Assembly: GCA_016721725.1 (NCBI GenBank)
Contig: JADKHN010000001.1
Location: 62,001-126,000, forward strand
Reading direction: 5' to 3'
Source of the DNA: Chitinophagaceae bacterium
GTDB lineage: Bacteria > Bacteroidota > Bacteroidia > Chitinophagales > Chitinophagaceae
DNA length: 64,000 bases
Shown piece by piece: positions 9,404-18,231 of this stretch. A program made the position numbers and the translations under genes. The notes under the pieces were generated by a model that was given only the letters and a program-made list of their open reading frames with translations, was not told the DNA's origin and did no database searches. Within the stretch, counting starts at the first letter, position 1; each line of letters begins with the position of its first letter.

Positions 9404-9459
9404 CTATTGTTCATTGCCCATTGCCTATTGTTCATTGCCCATTGTCTATTGTCTATTGT
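9404..9459 (+). repeat. Heptad array 2: (C/T)(C/T)ATTG(T/C) x8
   Basis: Eight consecutive 7-base units (CTATTGT, TCATTGC, CCATTGC and variants) end 16 bases before trmD, so they occupy its upstream region. Confidence 0.85.
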
Positions 9460-9475
9460 TCACTTACTTTGTATC

Positions 9476-10159
9476 ATGAAGATCGACATCATATCCGTTG
9501 TACCTGAATTGCTCGACAGTCCTTTTGCGCATTCAATCATGAAAAGGGCGAAGGACAAGGGATTGCTCGAAGTGAAGGTGATCAACCTCCGGGATCATAC
9601 TAATTATCCCAGGGCCCAGGTGGATGATTATGCCTTTGGCGGTGGCGCCGGCATGGTGATGATGATCGAACCGCTGGTGAACGCGATCGAATCCCTTCAG
9701 AAAGAGACCACTTATGATGAAGTGATCTACCTGACACCCGACGGGGAGACCTTCAACCAGCGAATGGCCAACCAGCTTTCTTTAAAAAACAATCTCCTGA
9801 TCATCTGCGGGCATTATAAAGGGATCGACCAACGGGTCAGGGACCATTTCATCACCAAAGAGATCTCGATCGGAGATTATGTTTTAAGCGGAGGCGAGTT
9901 GGGCGCTGCCGTATTGGTTGACGCGATCGGACGGTTGATCCCTGGCGTGCTGAACGATGAGACCTCGGCGCTGACCGATTCTTTCCAGGATGACCTGCTG
10001 GCTCCACCAGTATATACCCGGCCCGAAGAATTCCGCGGATGGAAGGTTCCCGACGTATTATTAAGCGGCAATCACAAACTCATAGAGGAATGGCGGATGG
10101 AAGAGGCGTTGAAAAGGACGGAAGAAAAAAGGCCGGACCTGTTGGATGAGAATTATTAA
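9476..10159 (+). CDS. trmD: tRNA (guanine-N1)-methyltransferase TrmD
   Basis: It makes m1G37 next to the anticodon of tRNAs with G36, using SAM, and prevents frameshifting. The protein is a SPOUT-fold enzyme: MKIDIISVVPELLD at the start, YAFGGGAGMVMMIEPL, LIICGHYKGIDQRV and the trefoil-knot segment YVLSGGELGAAVLVDAIGRLIPGVL that binds SAM. The ATG at 9476 yields a normal 227-residue protein; the longer frame from 9350 only translates the upstream heptad arrays. A near-match promoter box (TTACTTTG, 9464-9471) ends four bases before the start. Here trmD is not in the common rpsP-rimM-trmD-rplS operon. Confidence 0.95.
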   Translation: MKIDIISVVPELLDSPFAHSIMKRAKDKGLLEVKVINLRDHTNYPRAQVDDYAFGGGAGMVMMIEPLVNAIESLQKETTYDEVIYLTPDGETFNQRMANQLSLKNNLLIICGHYKGIDQRVRDHFITKEISIGDYVLSGGELGAAVLVDAIGRLIPGVLNDETSALTDSFQDDLLAPPVYTRPEEFRGWKVPDVLLSGNHKLIEEWRMEEALKRTEEKRPDLLDENY

Positions 10160-10220
10160 CGGGTGATACCGAAATGTAATTCTTACAAATCAGTACCTTT
10201 CCATATTATTTTTCCCTTGT

Positions 10221-10318
10221 CAACTGTCAACTGTCAACTGTCAACTGTCAACTGTCAACTGTCAACTGTCAACTGCCAACTGCCAACTGCCAACTGCCAA
10301 CTGCCAACTGCCAACTAC
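10221..10318 (+). repeat. Heptad array 3: CAACTGT x7, CAACTGC x6, CAACTAC
   Basis: Fourteen contiguous 7-base units. The array changes from T to C at the seventh position after unit 7, and the last unit carries the reverse complement of the neighbouring methyltransferase gene's TAG stop. Confidence 0.95.
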
Positions 10319-10971
10319 TTCTTCCTCGCCCACACAAATTCCGCGAAACCCAGCAGATCCCAGAAGATATTCGCATTCAGTTTCTTTCCTCTCAACCAGC
10401 TGCCCAGTATCCTGAATGGCATGGCCATGATGAACCAGATGTTCCTGCGCATTCCTCCTTTCAACACTTCACAACCCTGTCCCGTCAATAAGGCGGAGAT
10501 CTCTTTCACGGAATAGACCCGCACATGGGTCTTATCGTCGTAAAAATTCAGCGTACCGTACATCGAAGGTAGACGGGTGCTTTTCTGGCCCGGATATTCA
10601 ATATAGAGATAGCCGCCTTTTTTCAGCTTGGGCAATAAGCCTTTGATCACTTCATCGCCATTGTACAGATGCTCGATGACATGGACCATATGGATCACGT
10701 CGAAATGATCGTTGGGGATCGGGGAGAAATCCAGTTTGGTCAGGTCCATTTCATAAAAAGCGGTCATGGCCGAAAAATCGGCTTCACTGTTGTTATAATC
10801 CCTTTCCAGGTCCACTCCGTGGTATTCGCAACGCGGGAATACTTTTTTTGTTTTGGAGGCCGAACGGTTACCAGCACCGATATCCAGCAGCCGGAAGGGT
10901 CGGTCCCCTACCGCTTTTTTCAGGTAGATGAATTTATTGATGAAGGAAGACGCGAAGGCGGAAAGACTCAT
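10315..10971 (-). CDS. Class I SAM-dependent methyltransferase
   Basis: A Rossmann-fold methyltransferase with motif I FRLLDIGAGNRSASK, an acidic strand end (YHGVDLERDY) and the post-II segment HFDVIHMVHVIEHLYNGDEVIKGLLPKLKKGGYLYIEYP, as in the Methyltransf_11/23 group that often acts on lipids, quinones or sugars. The ATG at 10971 was chosen because a perfect TAnnTTTG box ends three bases upstream; the longer frame to 11013 adds a non-conserved segment. The C-terminal region contains RNIWFIMAMPFRILGSWL, possibly a membrane-associated amphipathic helix. Its stop codon sits inside a heptad repeat. The substrate is unknown. Confidence 0.82.
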   Translation of the reverse strand: MSLSAFASSFINKFIYLKKAVGDRPFRLLDIGAGNRSASKTKKVFPRCEYHGVDLERDYNNSEADFSAMTAFYEMDLTKLDFSPIPNDHFDVIHMVHVIEHLYNGDEVIKGLLPKLKKGGYLYIEYPGQKSTRLPSMYGTLNFYDDKTHVRVYSVKEISALLTGQGCEVLKGGMRRNIWFIMAMPFRILGSWLRGKKLNANIFWDLLGFAEFVWARKK

Positions 10972-10974
10972 AAG

Positions 10975-10982
10975 CAAAGATA
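10975..10982 (-). promoter_or_regulatory. -7 box (TATCTTTG) 3 bases before the methyltransferase start
   Basis: Read on the minus strand, this is an exact TAnnTTTG match directly ahead of ATG 10971. It supports that start and a leaderless transcript. Confidence 0.5.
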
Positions 10983-11003
10983 AGAAGGAAGAAAATGATA
11001 ATG

Positions 11004-11065
11004 TTTCCCACAAAGCCGCAAAGAGAAACCGGTAAGTTCCTGTTGCTTTGCCGCTTTGTGGGAAA
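11004..11065 (-). terminator. Long inverted repeat (20-base arms) after the propeller-protein gene
   Basis: Arms 11004-11023 and 11046-11065 pair with one mismatch; the core words are CCCACAAAGCCGCAAAG and CTTTGCCGCTTTGTGGG. It lies just past the stop of the gene at 11081. It is the same motif type as 2961-3031. Confidence 0.6.
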
Positions 11066-11080
11066 TGGATGAATCAAGGA

Positions 11081-14000
11081 TCAATCTTTCTTGAGTCCGA
11101 TCAGCGGCAACGCCTTTTCACGGATCAGTTGATTGAGAGAGACGAGTTCATTCTCCAGCAATCTTTTCAGGTTATTCAGTTGTATATCGGCCTGGTTCGA
11201 TAATTCGGCATAAGCATCCCTCACCTGTTTGGCCGGCGCGCTGTTTCCGCTGGCAGCGAAATCATATAACCCCGAGATCTTATCATCCAGCCGGATGGGG
11301 AAGTTCAGTACGTCCTGCCCGCTCTTGGCCTTGGTTTGGTGAAGCGCTTCTTCGATCACCGTCATCTGCTTATTGAGGGTATCGGCTGCCTGTTTGATCT
11401 CTTTGGGAATGTCCTTTCCCTGGCGGGCGGTAAAATCATTGATCTGGGTTCGCACATCGCGGATATTCTTGATCGCTTTTTGGATCTCGGTGAATTTATC
11501 CCTGACCGTGATCAGGAAATTGAACTGGTCCTCATAGTCGGATTGGGTCAGTTTATACACCGGATTGGCCTTGATCACAAAGCCGCTTTCAGCCGAATCC
11601 TTATCCGCCCGGATGGTGATATAATAATTACCGGGAGGCGCTTTGGGTCCGGGTACGTTTCCATGCCAAAGGATCAGGCCATCCACTTTTTCTGCCGGGG
11701 GATAATAAAGGTTCCAGACAAACTGGTTCATTCCCTTGTTCACTTCTATCTTCTCCTCTTTCTCTTTGGCCGAAGTGGAGAAGCTGCGTATGGTCTTTCT
11801 GTTCTTATCCAATATATTGATGAACAGTTTTGTGGAATCCGTCACATTCTTCAGGTAAAAATTGACCACGGCCCCGTTGGGCGGATTGGAACCCGCATTC
11901 TTCGGATTGGCATTTTGATACCCGTCGTAACGATAGGTTTCATTGATGCCGAAGACATGAATATTCTTTCCGGTGAGGCCGGCCGCCTTTTGCTGGATCA
12001 CGGAGAGGTCATCGAGCACCCAGAACGATCTGCCCTGTGTGGCGATGATGAGGTCGTTCTCCTTGATCGTCATATCGGTAATGGGCACAATGGGCAGGTT
12101 CAGCTGGAACGATGTCCAATTGGCCCCGTCATCATAACTGATATACATGCCGTATTCGGTTCCGGCATAGAGCAGCCCGGGCTTTTTTCGGTCGGCCCGC
12201 AGGCAACGGGTAAAATGGCCCGGTGCGATACCGTTCGTGATCTTCGTCCAGGTCTTCCCGTAATCTTCAGTCTTGAAGAGATAGGGCGCAAAATCATCAC
12301 TTTTGTATTTCGTTCCCGCGAAATAAGCCTTGCCTTTTACAAAGGGATCTGTCTCCACGCAATTCCACATCATCCATTTGCCGGCATCAGGCGGCGTGAC
12401 ATTATCCCAATGCTGGCCTCCATCCTTGCTGATATGGATGAGGCCATCGTCACTGCCGGTCCATAACAGGTCTTTTTCCAATGCGGATTCAGCCGCGGTG
12501 AAAATGGTGCAATACACTTCCACCCCGGTATTGTCCTTGGTAATGGGCCCTCCGCTGGACCGTTGCCTGAGTTTGTCATTGGTGGTCAGATCCCCGCCGA
12601 GCGCGGTCCAGGAGGCACCTTCATTTTCCGTGGCAAAAAGGATATTGCCGGCGGCGTATAATTTTTTGGGGTTATTGGGTGAGAAAAAGACCGGGAAATT
12701 CCATTGGAACCGGTATTTGGAAACGTCGGCGCCGGCACCCAGCGGATCATCTGGCCATACGCTCACCGCCCGGTTCTCCCCCGTTTTGTGATCATACCGG
12801 GAAAGATAACCGCTGTAATTACCACCGTAGACGATATCCGGATTCAGCGGGTCGGCCACTACATACCCGCTTTCGGCTCCGGCAGTGGGTTGCCAGTCAT
12901 CCTGCGTGATCTGTCCTCCATCACTTCTCGACAGGATACGTATCGTTGAATTATCCTGCTGGGCGCCGAGTATCCGGTAGGGATAGTGCATATCCGTACT
13001 GACCCGGTAGAATTGCCCGGTGGGCTGGTTCATATAGGTGCTCCAGTTGTTACCCCCGTCAAAACTCACCTGCGCACCGCCATCATCGGCGATGATCATC
13101 CGGTTGCCGTCTTCCGGATCGATCCAAAGATCATGATGATCGCCATGCGGCGTATTGATGTTTTTAAAGGTCTTGCCGCCATCCGTACTTTTTAAAAAAT
13201 TCACATTCAGTACATAGACCATATCGGCATTCTTCGGATCCACGAAAACCTTGGTGTAATACCAGGCACGCTGGCGGATATTATTATCACTGCTTTGCAG
13301 GGTCCAGCTTTCGCCGGCATCGTTGCTGACATATAAACCCCCGGTGGGGTTTTCCATCAAGGCATATATTTTATCGGTATTGGATGGACAAACCGCTACT
13401 CCAACGATACCCCAGGTGCCTTTCGGCAAACCTTTGTTGGCAGAGATATTCTTCCAGGTCTCTCCACCATCGGTACTCTTCCACAATCCGCTGCCTTCCC
13501 CGCCACTCTCGAGGCTATAGGACGTTCTTAATATTCTCCAGGTACCGGCATAGAGTACGGCCGGGTTGCCGGGTTCCATGACCAGGTCGCTGCAACCAGT
13601 CTGCTCATTGATGTACAGTACTTTTTTCCAGTTCTTGCCCCCGTCAGTGGTTTTGAATATTCCCCTTTCTGTATTGGGACCGAACAAATGACCGATGGCG
13701 GCCACCCAAACGATATCGGGATTCTTGGGATGAATGACGATGCGGATGATATGCCGGGTATCTTTCAAACCCAGATTCCTCCAGCTTCTTCCTCCATCAT
13801 CGGTACGCCAGATGCCGAAACCTTCGCTTACATTTCCCCGAAGGGTATTCTCTCCTTCACCCACATAAAGTATGGTAGGGTCACTGGGCGCAACGGAAAC
13901 GCAACCAATGGAACCCCCGAAATATTTATCGCTGATATTCTTCCAGTTGCTGCCGCCGTCAATGGTCTTCCATACCCCTCCGCCGGTGGAGCCGAAATAA

Positions 14001-14188
14001 AACGTGTTCTTCTGTTTATAGTCCCCGTGTACGGCTCCGCTACGCCCACCCCGGAACGGGCCGAGTTGCCGGTATTTGACCTTAGTCCATAAAATACTGT
14101 CATCGGGATCAGGCAATGTTGTTTTTTTCTGGGCGAAGCCGATGCCGGTCAAAAGACAAAAGACAGCGGTAAAACAGATACTACGCAT
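11081..14188 (-). CDS. Exported sortilin/VPS10-like BNR-repeat protein
   Basis: A 1035-residue exported protein made mostly of beta-propeller blades with BNR/Asp-box motifs (GGVWKTIDGGSNWKNIS, GIWRTDDGGRSWRNL, GIFKTTDGGKNWKKV, GLWKSTDGGETWKNI and more). This architecture is often annotated as VPS10/sortilin or glycosyl-hydrolase-like. From about residue 780 there is a beta-rich module (LYYPPAEKVDGL) and then an alpha-helical C-terminus with heptad-like pattern. The ATG at 14188 gives the signal peptide MRSICFTAVFCLLTGIGFAQ. There is no T9SS tail, so it is probably periplasmic. No catalytic residues can be assigned. Confidence 0.85.
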   Translation of the reverse strand: MRSICFTAVFCLLTGIGFAQKKTTLPDPDDSILWTKVKYRQLGPFRGGRSGAVHGDYKQKNTFYFGSTGGGVWKTIDGGSNWKNISDKYFGGSIGCVSVAPSDPTILYVGEGENTLRGNVSEGFGIWRTDDGGRSWRNLGLKDTRHIIRIVIHPKNPDIVWVAAIGHLFGPNTERGIFKTTDGGKNWKKVLYINEQTGCSDLVMEPGNPAVLYAGTWRILRTSYSLESGGEGSGLWKSTDGGETWKNISANKGLPKGTWGIVGVAVCPSNTDKIYALMENPTGGLYVSNDAGESWTLQSSDNNIRQRAWYYTKVFVDPKNADMVYVLNVNFLKSTDGGKTFKNINTPHGDHHDLWIDPEDGNRMIIADDGGAQVSFDGGNNWSTYMNQPTGQFYRVSTDMHYPYRILGAQQDNSTIRILSRSDGGQITQDDWQPTAGAESGYVVADPLNPDIVYGGNYSGYLSRYDHKTGENRAVSVWPDDPLGAGADVSKYRFQWNFPVFFSPNNPKKLYAAGNILFATENEGASWTALGGDLTTNDKLRQRSSGGPITKDNTGVEVYCTIFTAAESALEKDLLWTGSDDGLIHISKDGGQHWDNVTPPDAGKWMMWNCVETDPFVKGKAYFAGTKYKSDDFAPYLFKTEDYGKTWTKITNGIAPGHFTRCLRADRKKPGLLYAGTEYGMYISYDDGANWTSFQLNLPIVPITDMTIKENDLIIATQGRSFWVLDDLSVIQQKAAGLTGKNIHVFGINETYRYDGYQNANPKNAGSNPPNGAVVNFYLKNVTDSTKLFINILDKNRKTIRSFSTSAKEKEEKIEVNKGMNQFVWNLYYPPAEKVDGLILWHGNVPGPKAPPGNYYITIRADKDSAESGFVIKANPVYKLTQSDYEDQFNFLITVRDKFTEIQKAIKNIRDVRTQINDFTARQGKDIPKEIKQAADTLNKQMTVIEEALHQTKAKSGQDVLNFPIRLDDKISGLYDFAASGNSAPAKQVRDAYAELSNQADIQLNNLKRLLENELVSLNQLIREKALPLIGLKKD

Positions 14189-14222
14189 GGGATGATGTTT
14201 TGCCGGGAAAGGTACTAATAAA

Positions 14223-14253
14223 AAAGAGTGTGCCCGTTGCAGACACACTCTTT
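14223..14253 (-). terminator. Hairpin terminator after the LolA-like gene
   Basis: Arms AAAGAGTGTG and CACACTCTTT pair perfectly around an 11-base loop, with an A run on the plus strand giving U's on the minus transcript. Confidence 0.75.
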
Positions 14254-14271
14254 ATACTGAAGACAATGGGA

Positions 14272-14979
14272 TCAATTGATCTTGAACAGGTTTTCGTCAA
14301 GGGCGATATTGGTCTCGATCTTTTCATAGGTCGTTTCACCCCGTGAGCTGTTGGTGGTATAGGGAAACCAGTAACCGTCGGCATTCTGCTTGTAATTGCC
14401 GTAAGTGGTCGCCGCGTCCACATCCTCACCATTGACATTGATCTTGGTGCTGGTCTTGAAGATCCTGGAATCCTTGGTATCGATATAATAATCCATCTTG
14501 GCGCCGTTCTTGAAGGTCACTTTCAGTTTATAGCATTCAACCCCGTCGGTGGTCTCCTTACCGGCGAACTCAACCGTGTTTCCCTTTTCCTTGTAATTCA
14601 GGAACGGGCTTTGAATATCCAGCTGGATCTGTCCGGCCTTCACCTGGTCGTCCGCCATGTCTTCCGGGGCCGACTGACCCTGGACCGGCATGAACACCGA
14701 TCCCTTGGTAGGGGTGACCAACTGGTAATTCTCCGTGCCCATCACGGAAAAATCAGCCCGTGAACCCACCCCTTGCTTGCGGCTGATCACCACGCCGACA
14801 TCGGTTCCCTGCACATTGAAACTACCGGTCATCCGGACACTGGTCAGGGACAGGAGTTTTTCCTTTCCGCCCAGGGCGGCAATGTATTTATCGATGACGT
14901 CATCAGCGGTCTGGGCCTGGGAGAACTGAACCATCACCAGCATGATGACCATTAATCCGAAAATGATAAGATTTCTCAT
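14272..14979 (-). CDS. LolA-like outer-membrane lipoprotein-sorting family protein
   Basis: An exported protein of 235 residues: signal peptide MRNLIIFGLMVIMLVMVQFSQAQ, then TADDVIDKYIAALGGKEKLLSLTSVRMTGSF, the usual opening of Bacteroidota proteins with the LolA/LolB-type half-barrel fold. Strands such as GVECYKLKVTFKNGAKMDYYIDTKDSRIFKTS match the family's ligand-carrying sheet. These proteins are thought to carry lipids or lipoproteins across the periplasm, but this one is only family-level. ATG 14979 gives the complete signal peptide. It diverges from adenine deaminase. Confidence 0.75.
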   Translation of the reverse strand: MRNLIIFGLMVIMLVMVQFSQAQTADDVIDKYIAALGGKEKLLSLTSVRMTGSFNVQGTDVGVVISRKQGVGSRADFSVMGTENYQLVTPTKGSVFMPVQGQSAPEDMADDQVKAGQIQLDIQSPFLNYKEKGNTVEFAGKETTDGVECYKLKVTFKNGAKMDYYIDTKDSRIFKTSTKINVNGEDVDAATTYGNYKQNADGYWFPYTTNSSRGETTYEKIETNIALDENLFKIN

Positions 14980-15009
14980 TGATTTATTTTTTAGGCTGTA
15001 AATATAATA

Positions 15010-15017
15010 CAAAGTTA
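15010..15017 (-). promoter_or_regulatory. -7 box (TAACTTTG) for the LolA-like gene
   Basis: An exact TAnnTTTG match on the minus strand, 30 bases before the start codon. Confidence 0.45.
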
Positions 15018-15054
15018 TAGGGCAACAGAAATTTCTGACTTCCATTTATAGGGT

Positions 15055-15062
15055 TACTTTTG
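15055..15062 (+). promoter_or_regulatory. -7 box (TACTTTTG) for adenine deaminase
   Basis: An exact TAnnTTTG match 34 bases before the start, with TTTCTG as a weak -33 candidate about 17 bases upstream. It forms a divergent promoter pair with 15010-15017. Confidence 0.5.
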
Positions 15063-15096
15063 CCTCTCATCTAGTTAACCCGCCAATTCAAATACC

Positions 15097-16749
15097 ATGA
15101 GCGCATTCAGTATCGAAGGCCATATCGTCGACATCGAAAACCGGGATATATCCTATGGCAAGCTGACCGTGAGGGAAGGGCGGATCGAATCCATTGAAAA
15201 GCTGCCGGATGCCAACATCTTCGCATCGGAACACGGCTATATCCTTCCCGGCTTCATCGACAGCCATATCCACATTGAAAGTTCCATGCTGGTACCCTCA
15301 GAATTTGCGCGGATGGCTGTGGTACACGGAACAGTAGGAACCATCAGCGATCCCCATGAGATCGCCAATGTATGCGGGATGGGCGGGGTTGAATTCATGA
15401 TCGAGAACGGAAAGACGGTTCCCTTCAAATTCCATTTCGGAGCGCCCAGCTGTGTACCGGCCACCGTATTTGAAACGGCCGGTGCGGCCCTGACGGCTGC
15501 GGAAGTGGACACCCTCCTGCAAAAAGACGAGATCAATTACCTGAGTGAGATGATGAATTTCCCTGGCGTACTTTTTGGCGATGAAGAAGTGATGAAAAAG
15601 ATCGCATCGGCGAAAAAATACGGGAAGCCGGTCGACGGACATGCCCCCGGCCTCAGGGGCGAAGAGGCGAAAAAATACATTGAGGCCGGCATATCGACCG
15701 ATCACGAGTGTTTCACCGCGGAGGAAGCGCTGGACAAATTGAAATACGGCATGAAGATCCTGATCCGGGAAGGCAGCGCCGCCAAGAATTTCAATGCACT
15801 GGTCGGACTGATGCATGAACATCATGAGCGGATGATGTTCTGCAGCGACGATAAGCATCCCGATAGCCTGGCAGAAGGCCATATTAACCAGCTCTGTGCC
15901 CGGGCCGTGGCCTTTGGCATTGATGTGTTCAAGGTATTACAGGCGGCCTGTATCAACCCGGTGAAACATTACAACATGCGGGTGGGCATGCTGAGACCAG
16001 GAGATCCGGCTGATTTCATCATGGTGAACGACCTGGAAGAATTCAAGGTCGGCAAAACCTATATTGATGGTCATTTGGTGGCGGAGGATGGCATATCAAA
16101 GATCCACTGTGAGCGTTCGGCCCTCATCAATCATTTCCATTGTGAACCCAAAAAAAACGATGACCTGAAGGTTCCGTTCCGGGGAGAAACGGAGATACCC
16201 GTCATTGAAGCGCTGGACGGGCAGCTCATCACCAACAGGTTGCTGTTACACCCCAAGGTTGAGGAAGGAATGATCGTCAGTGATACGGAAAAAGACGTTT
16301 TGAAGATGGTAGTCGTCAACCGTTACCATCCGGCGCCCGTGGCAAAGGCCTTCATCCGGAATTTCGGCATAAAGCAGGGAGCGTTGGCTTCCTCGGTGGC
16401 GCATGATTCGCACAACATCGTAGCGGTAGGCGTTGATGACAAGAGTTTGTTGAAAGCGATCAACGGGGTGATCCAGGAAAATGGCGGGGTGAGTTGTGTG
16501 TATGGCGAAGTTGAAAAAGTACTCGGGCTTCCCGTTGCCGGATTGATGAGCAATGAAGACGGTTATTCCGTAGCCAGGGCCTATACGGAGATCGACAGGA
16601 TGGCCAAGGAAGAACTGGGTTCAACATTACAGGCCCCATTCATGACCCTGTCTTTTATGGCCTTGCTGGTGATCCCTCATTTGAAACTGAGCGACCGGGG
16701 TTTGTTTGACGGTGACCTGTTCCAATTTGTTGAACAACCGGTCAGTTGA
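15097..16749 (+). CDS. ade: Adenine deaminase
   Basis: Hydrolyses adenine to hypoxanthine and ammonia in purine salvage. It is an amidohydrolase: the metal site HIHIESSM after GYILPGFIDS (about residue 52), GHAPGLRG and STDHECFTAEEA with further metal or substrate His, and CSDDKHPDSLAEGH with the catalytic Asp. The C-terminal domain (from about residue 390: NRYHPAPVAKAFIRNFGIKQGALASSVAHDSHNIVAVG) is specific to the AdeC type. Its 550 residues are usual. The gene stands alone and overlaps the end of the convergent lipoprotein gene by 8 bases. A uracil salvage gene (upp) lies close by. Confidence 0.95.
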   Translation: MSAFSIEGHIVDIENRDISYGKLTVREGRIESIEKLPDANIFASEHGYILPGFIDSHIHIESSMLVPSEFARMAVVHGTVGTISDPHEIANVCGMGGVEFMIENGKTVPFKFHFGAPSCVPATVFETAGAALTAAEVDTLLQKDEINYLSEMMNFPGVLFGDEEVMKKIASAKKYGKPVDGHAPGLRGEEAKKYIEAGISTDHECFTAEEALDKLKYGMKILIREGSAAKNFNALVGLMHEHHERMMFCSDDKHPDSLAEGHINQLCARAVAFGIDVFKVLQAACINPVKHYNMRVGMLRPGDPADFIMVNDLEEFKVGKTYIDGHLVAEDGISKIHCERSALINHFHCEPKKNDDLKVPFRGETEIPVIEALDGQLITNRLLLHPKVEEGMIVSDTEKDVLKMVVVNRYHPAPVAKAFIRNFGIKQGALASSVAHDSHNIVAVGVDDKSLLKAINGVIQENGGVSCVYGEVEKVLGLPVAGLMSNEDGYSVARAYTEIDRMAKEELGSTLQAPFMTLSFMALLVIPHLKLSDRGLFDGDLFQFVEQPVS

Positions 16750-17161
16750 ACTTGGCTCCGGTCACTTTCAATGCCACGCTGTCGGTGCCCCTGGGAGCGA
16801 AATATTTCGATTTGAAATCGGATGACCCCCCCGGCTCGATGGTTTCGTAGATCACTTCATGATCTTTCTCCAGCAAGGCTCCTGTCTTACTGTAAAAAGA
16901 GAGTTCGATCTCCACATCCTTATAGCTGGCGACCTTGGCCTTATTGGTAAGCGTACCCTTTATCACGGTCTGGCCGATGAGGTTCCGCTTATCATGGCCG
17001 CTGATGGATAGAAACCGGGCCGGGTTCTTCTTTTCGGTCATTTCCAGTGTTTCCTTGGTCTGCTCGTATTTATCTTTCGGCTTTTCGGAGGTCTTGTCTT
17101 TACTGTTACAGGCAGAAAGCGCCATGGCCAACAAGAGGATACCGGGGATTATCTTTTTCAT
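16742..17161 (-). CDS. Small lipoprotein of unknown function
   Basis: A 139-residue lipoprotein (MKKIIPGILLLAMALSAC, lipobox LSAC) followed by a charged Lys/Glu-rich linker and a single beta-domain (IKGTLTNKAKVASYKDVEIELSFYS, FAPRGTDSVALKVTGAKFN). The pattern resembles FxLYD-type Ig-like folds found in exported proteins, but the match is weak. ATG 17161 gives the complete signal; the longer frame is not credible. The gene converges on ade with an 8-base overlap of coding ends. Confidence 0.75.
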   Translation of the reverse strand: MKKIIPGILLLAMALSACNSKDKTSEKPKDKYEQTKETLEMTEKKNPARFLSISGHDKRNLIGQTVIKGTLTNKAKVASYKDVEIELSFYSKTGALLEKDHEVIYETIEPGGSSDFKSKYFAPRGTDSVALKVTGAKFN

Positions 17162-17365
17162 GTGGTGAAATTTGATACAATAAAAGTACATTTTTGTAAA
17201 ATACAATGTTAAAAATCAGGAGAAGCTTGGTAATTTTATAATAGATTTGATGATGACCGGGAGAGAACCGGAGGTGGAAGCTCCCATCACCGGACCAAAA
17301 GAGATCATGATTTTGAAAAGAGGCTCTCAACTGCAAACCTTAATCAATAAACGCCAAACTATTTT

Positions 17366-18016
17366 ATGGTCATCAATCTCAGCGAACAGCATTCCCTGAT
17401 CAGCAACTGGGTCAGCGAATTGAGGGACGTAGAAGTGCAGAACAACCGGATGAGGTTCCGTCGAAATCTCGAACGCATCGCGGAAGTGATCGGCTATGAG
17501 ATCAGCCGAAAACTGCCCTGGGAAAACCGGGAGGTGACCACGCCCATGGGCATGAGCAGTGGCAAAGTGATGACAGAGCAACCGGTATTGGCCACTATTT
17601 TAAGGGCCGGACTGGCGATGCACAATGGGTTGCTGAATTATTTCGACAAGGCCGACAATGCTTTTATCAGCGCATACCGGAAACATCACCCGGACGGATC
17701 ATTTGAGATCAGGCTGGAGTATATTAGCTGCCCGGAACTGGATGGCCGCATCGTCATCTTAAGTGATCCCATGCTGGCCACCGGATCCTCCCTGGTCAAG
17801 ACCATCGAATTCTTGAAAGCAGAAGGTGATTTCAAGGAACTGCATATCGTATGCGCCATCGCTTGTACCGTGGGGATCGAATATGTGTTGAGAGCCCAAC
17901 CCAAGGCCACCATCTGGTGCGGGGATATCGATGACGAGATCACCGCCAAGGGATATATCGTTCCCGGATTGGGAGATGCGGGCGATCTTGCCTATGGCGT
18001 CAAATTACAGAATTAG
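17366..18016 (+). CDS. upp: Uracil phosphoribosyltransferase
   Basis: Converts uracil and PRPP to UMP in pyrimidine salvage. The PRPP-binding loop is VILSDPMLATGSSL (about residue 130); TILRAGLAMHNGLL and the C-terminal uracil-binding segment YIVPGLGDAGDLAYG are diagnostic. Its 216 residues are slightly above the usual 208. No operon partner is present. A TAGATTTG box at 17242-17249 lies 116 bases upstream, which would imply a long leader; this is uncertain. Confidence 0.93.
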   Translation: MVINLSEQHSLISNWVSELRDVEVQNNRMRFRRNLERIAEVIGYEISRKLPWENREVTTPMGMSSGKVMTEQPVLATILRAGLAMHNGLLNYFDKADNAFISAYRKHHPDGSFEIRLEYISCPELDGRIVILSDPMLATGSSLVKTIEFLKAEGDFKELHIVCAIACTVGIEYVLRAQPKATIWCGDIDDEITAKGYIVPGLGDAGDLAYGVKLQN

Positions 18017-18022
18017 ACCGGG

Positions 18023-18154
18023 GTAGAAACCCATCCGGTTCTACAAACCGTACGGCCAACCATAGGCCGGTTCTACAATACGTGTAGAATTAACAAATTT
18101 ATTACTATTCTATAGCTGTTAGAACCAACCAGTTGAACCATGATCATTCTACAA
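18023..18154. promoter_or_regulatory. Cluster of TTCTACAA / GTAGAA words upstream of the PorP-like gene
   Basis: TTCTACAA occurs at 18039-18046, 18071-18078 and 18147-18154, with the inverted core GTAGAA at 18023-18028 and 18084-18089. The first pair can form a hairpin, but no U run follows. It could be a set of protein-binding sites. Confidence 0.3.
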
Positions 18155-18231
18155 TAAAGAATACCTGAAGTTTTCCGTGCAGCATTTTATGGCAAATCCT
18201 TATCTTTAGATTTCTGAACAGTCTATAAACA

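Noticed and set aside
9350..9475. N-terminal extension of trmD by 42 codons
   Set aside because: It translates the upstream heptad repeats; TrmD length and conserved start fit ATG 9476.
11336..12466. 376-codon open frame opposite the propeller protein
   Set aside because: It is a shadow frame of a strongly supported gene.
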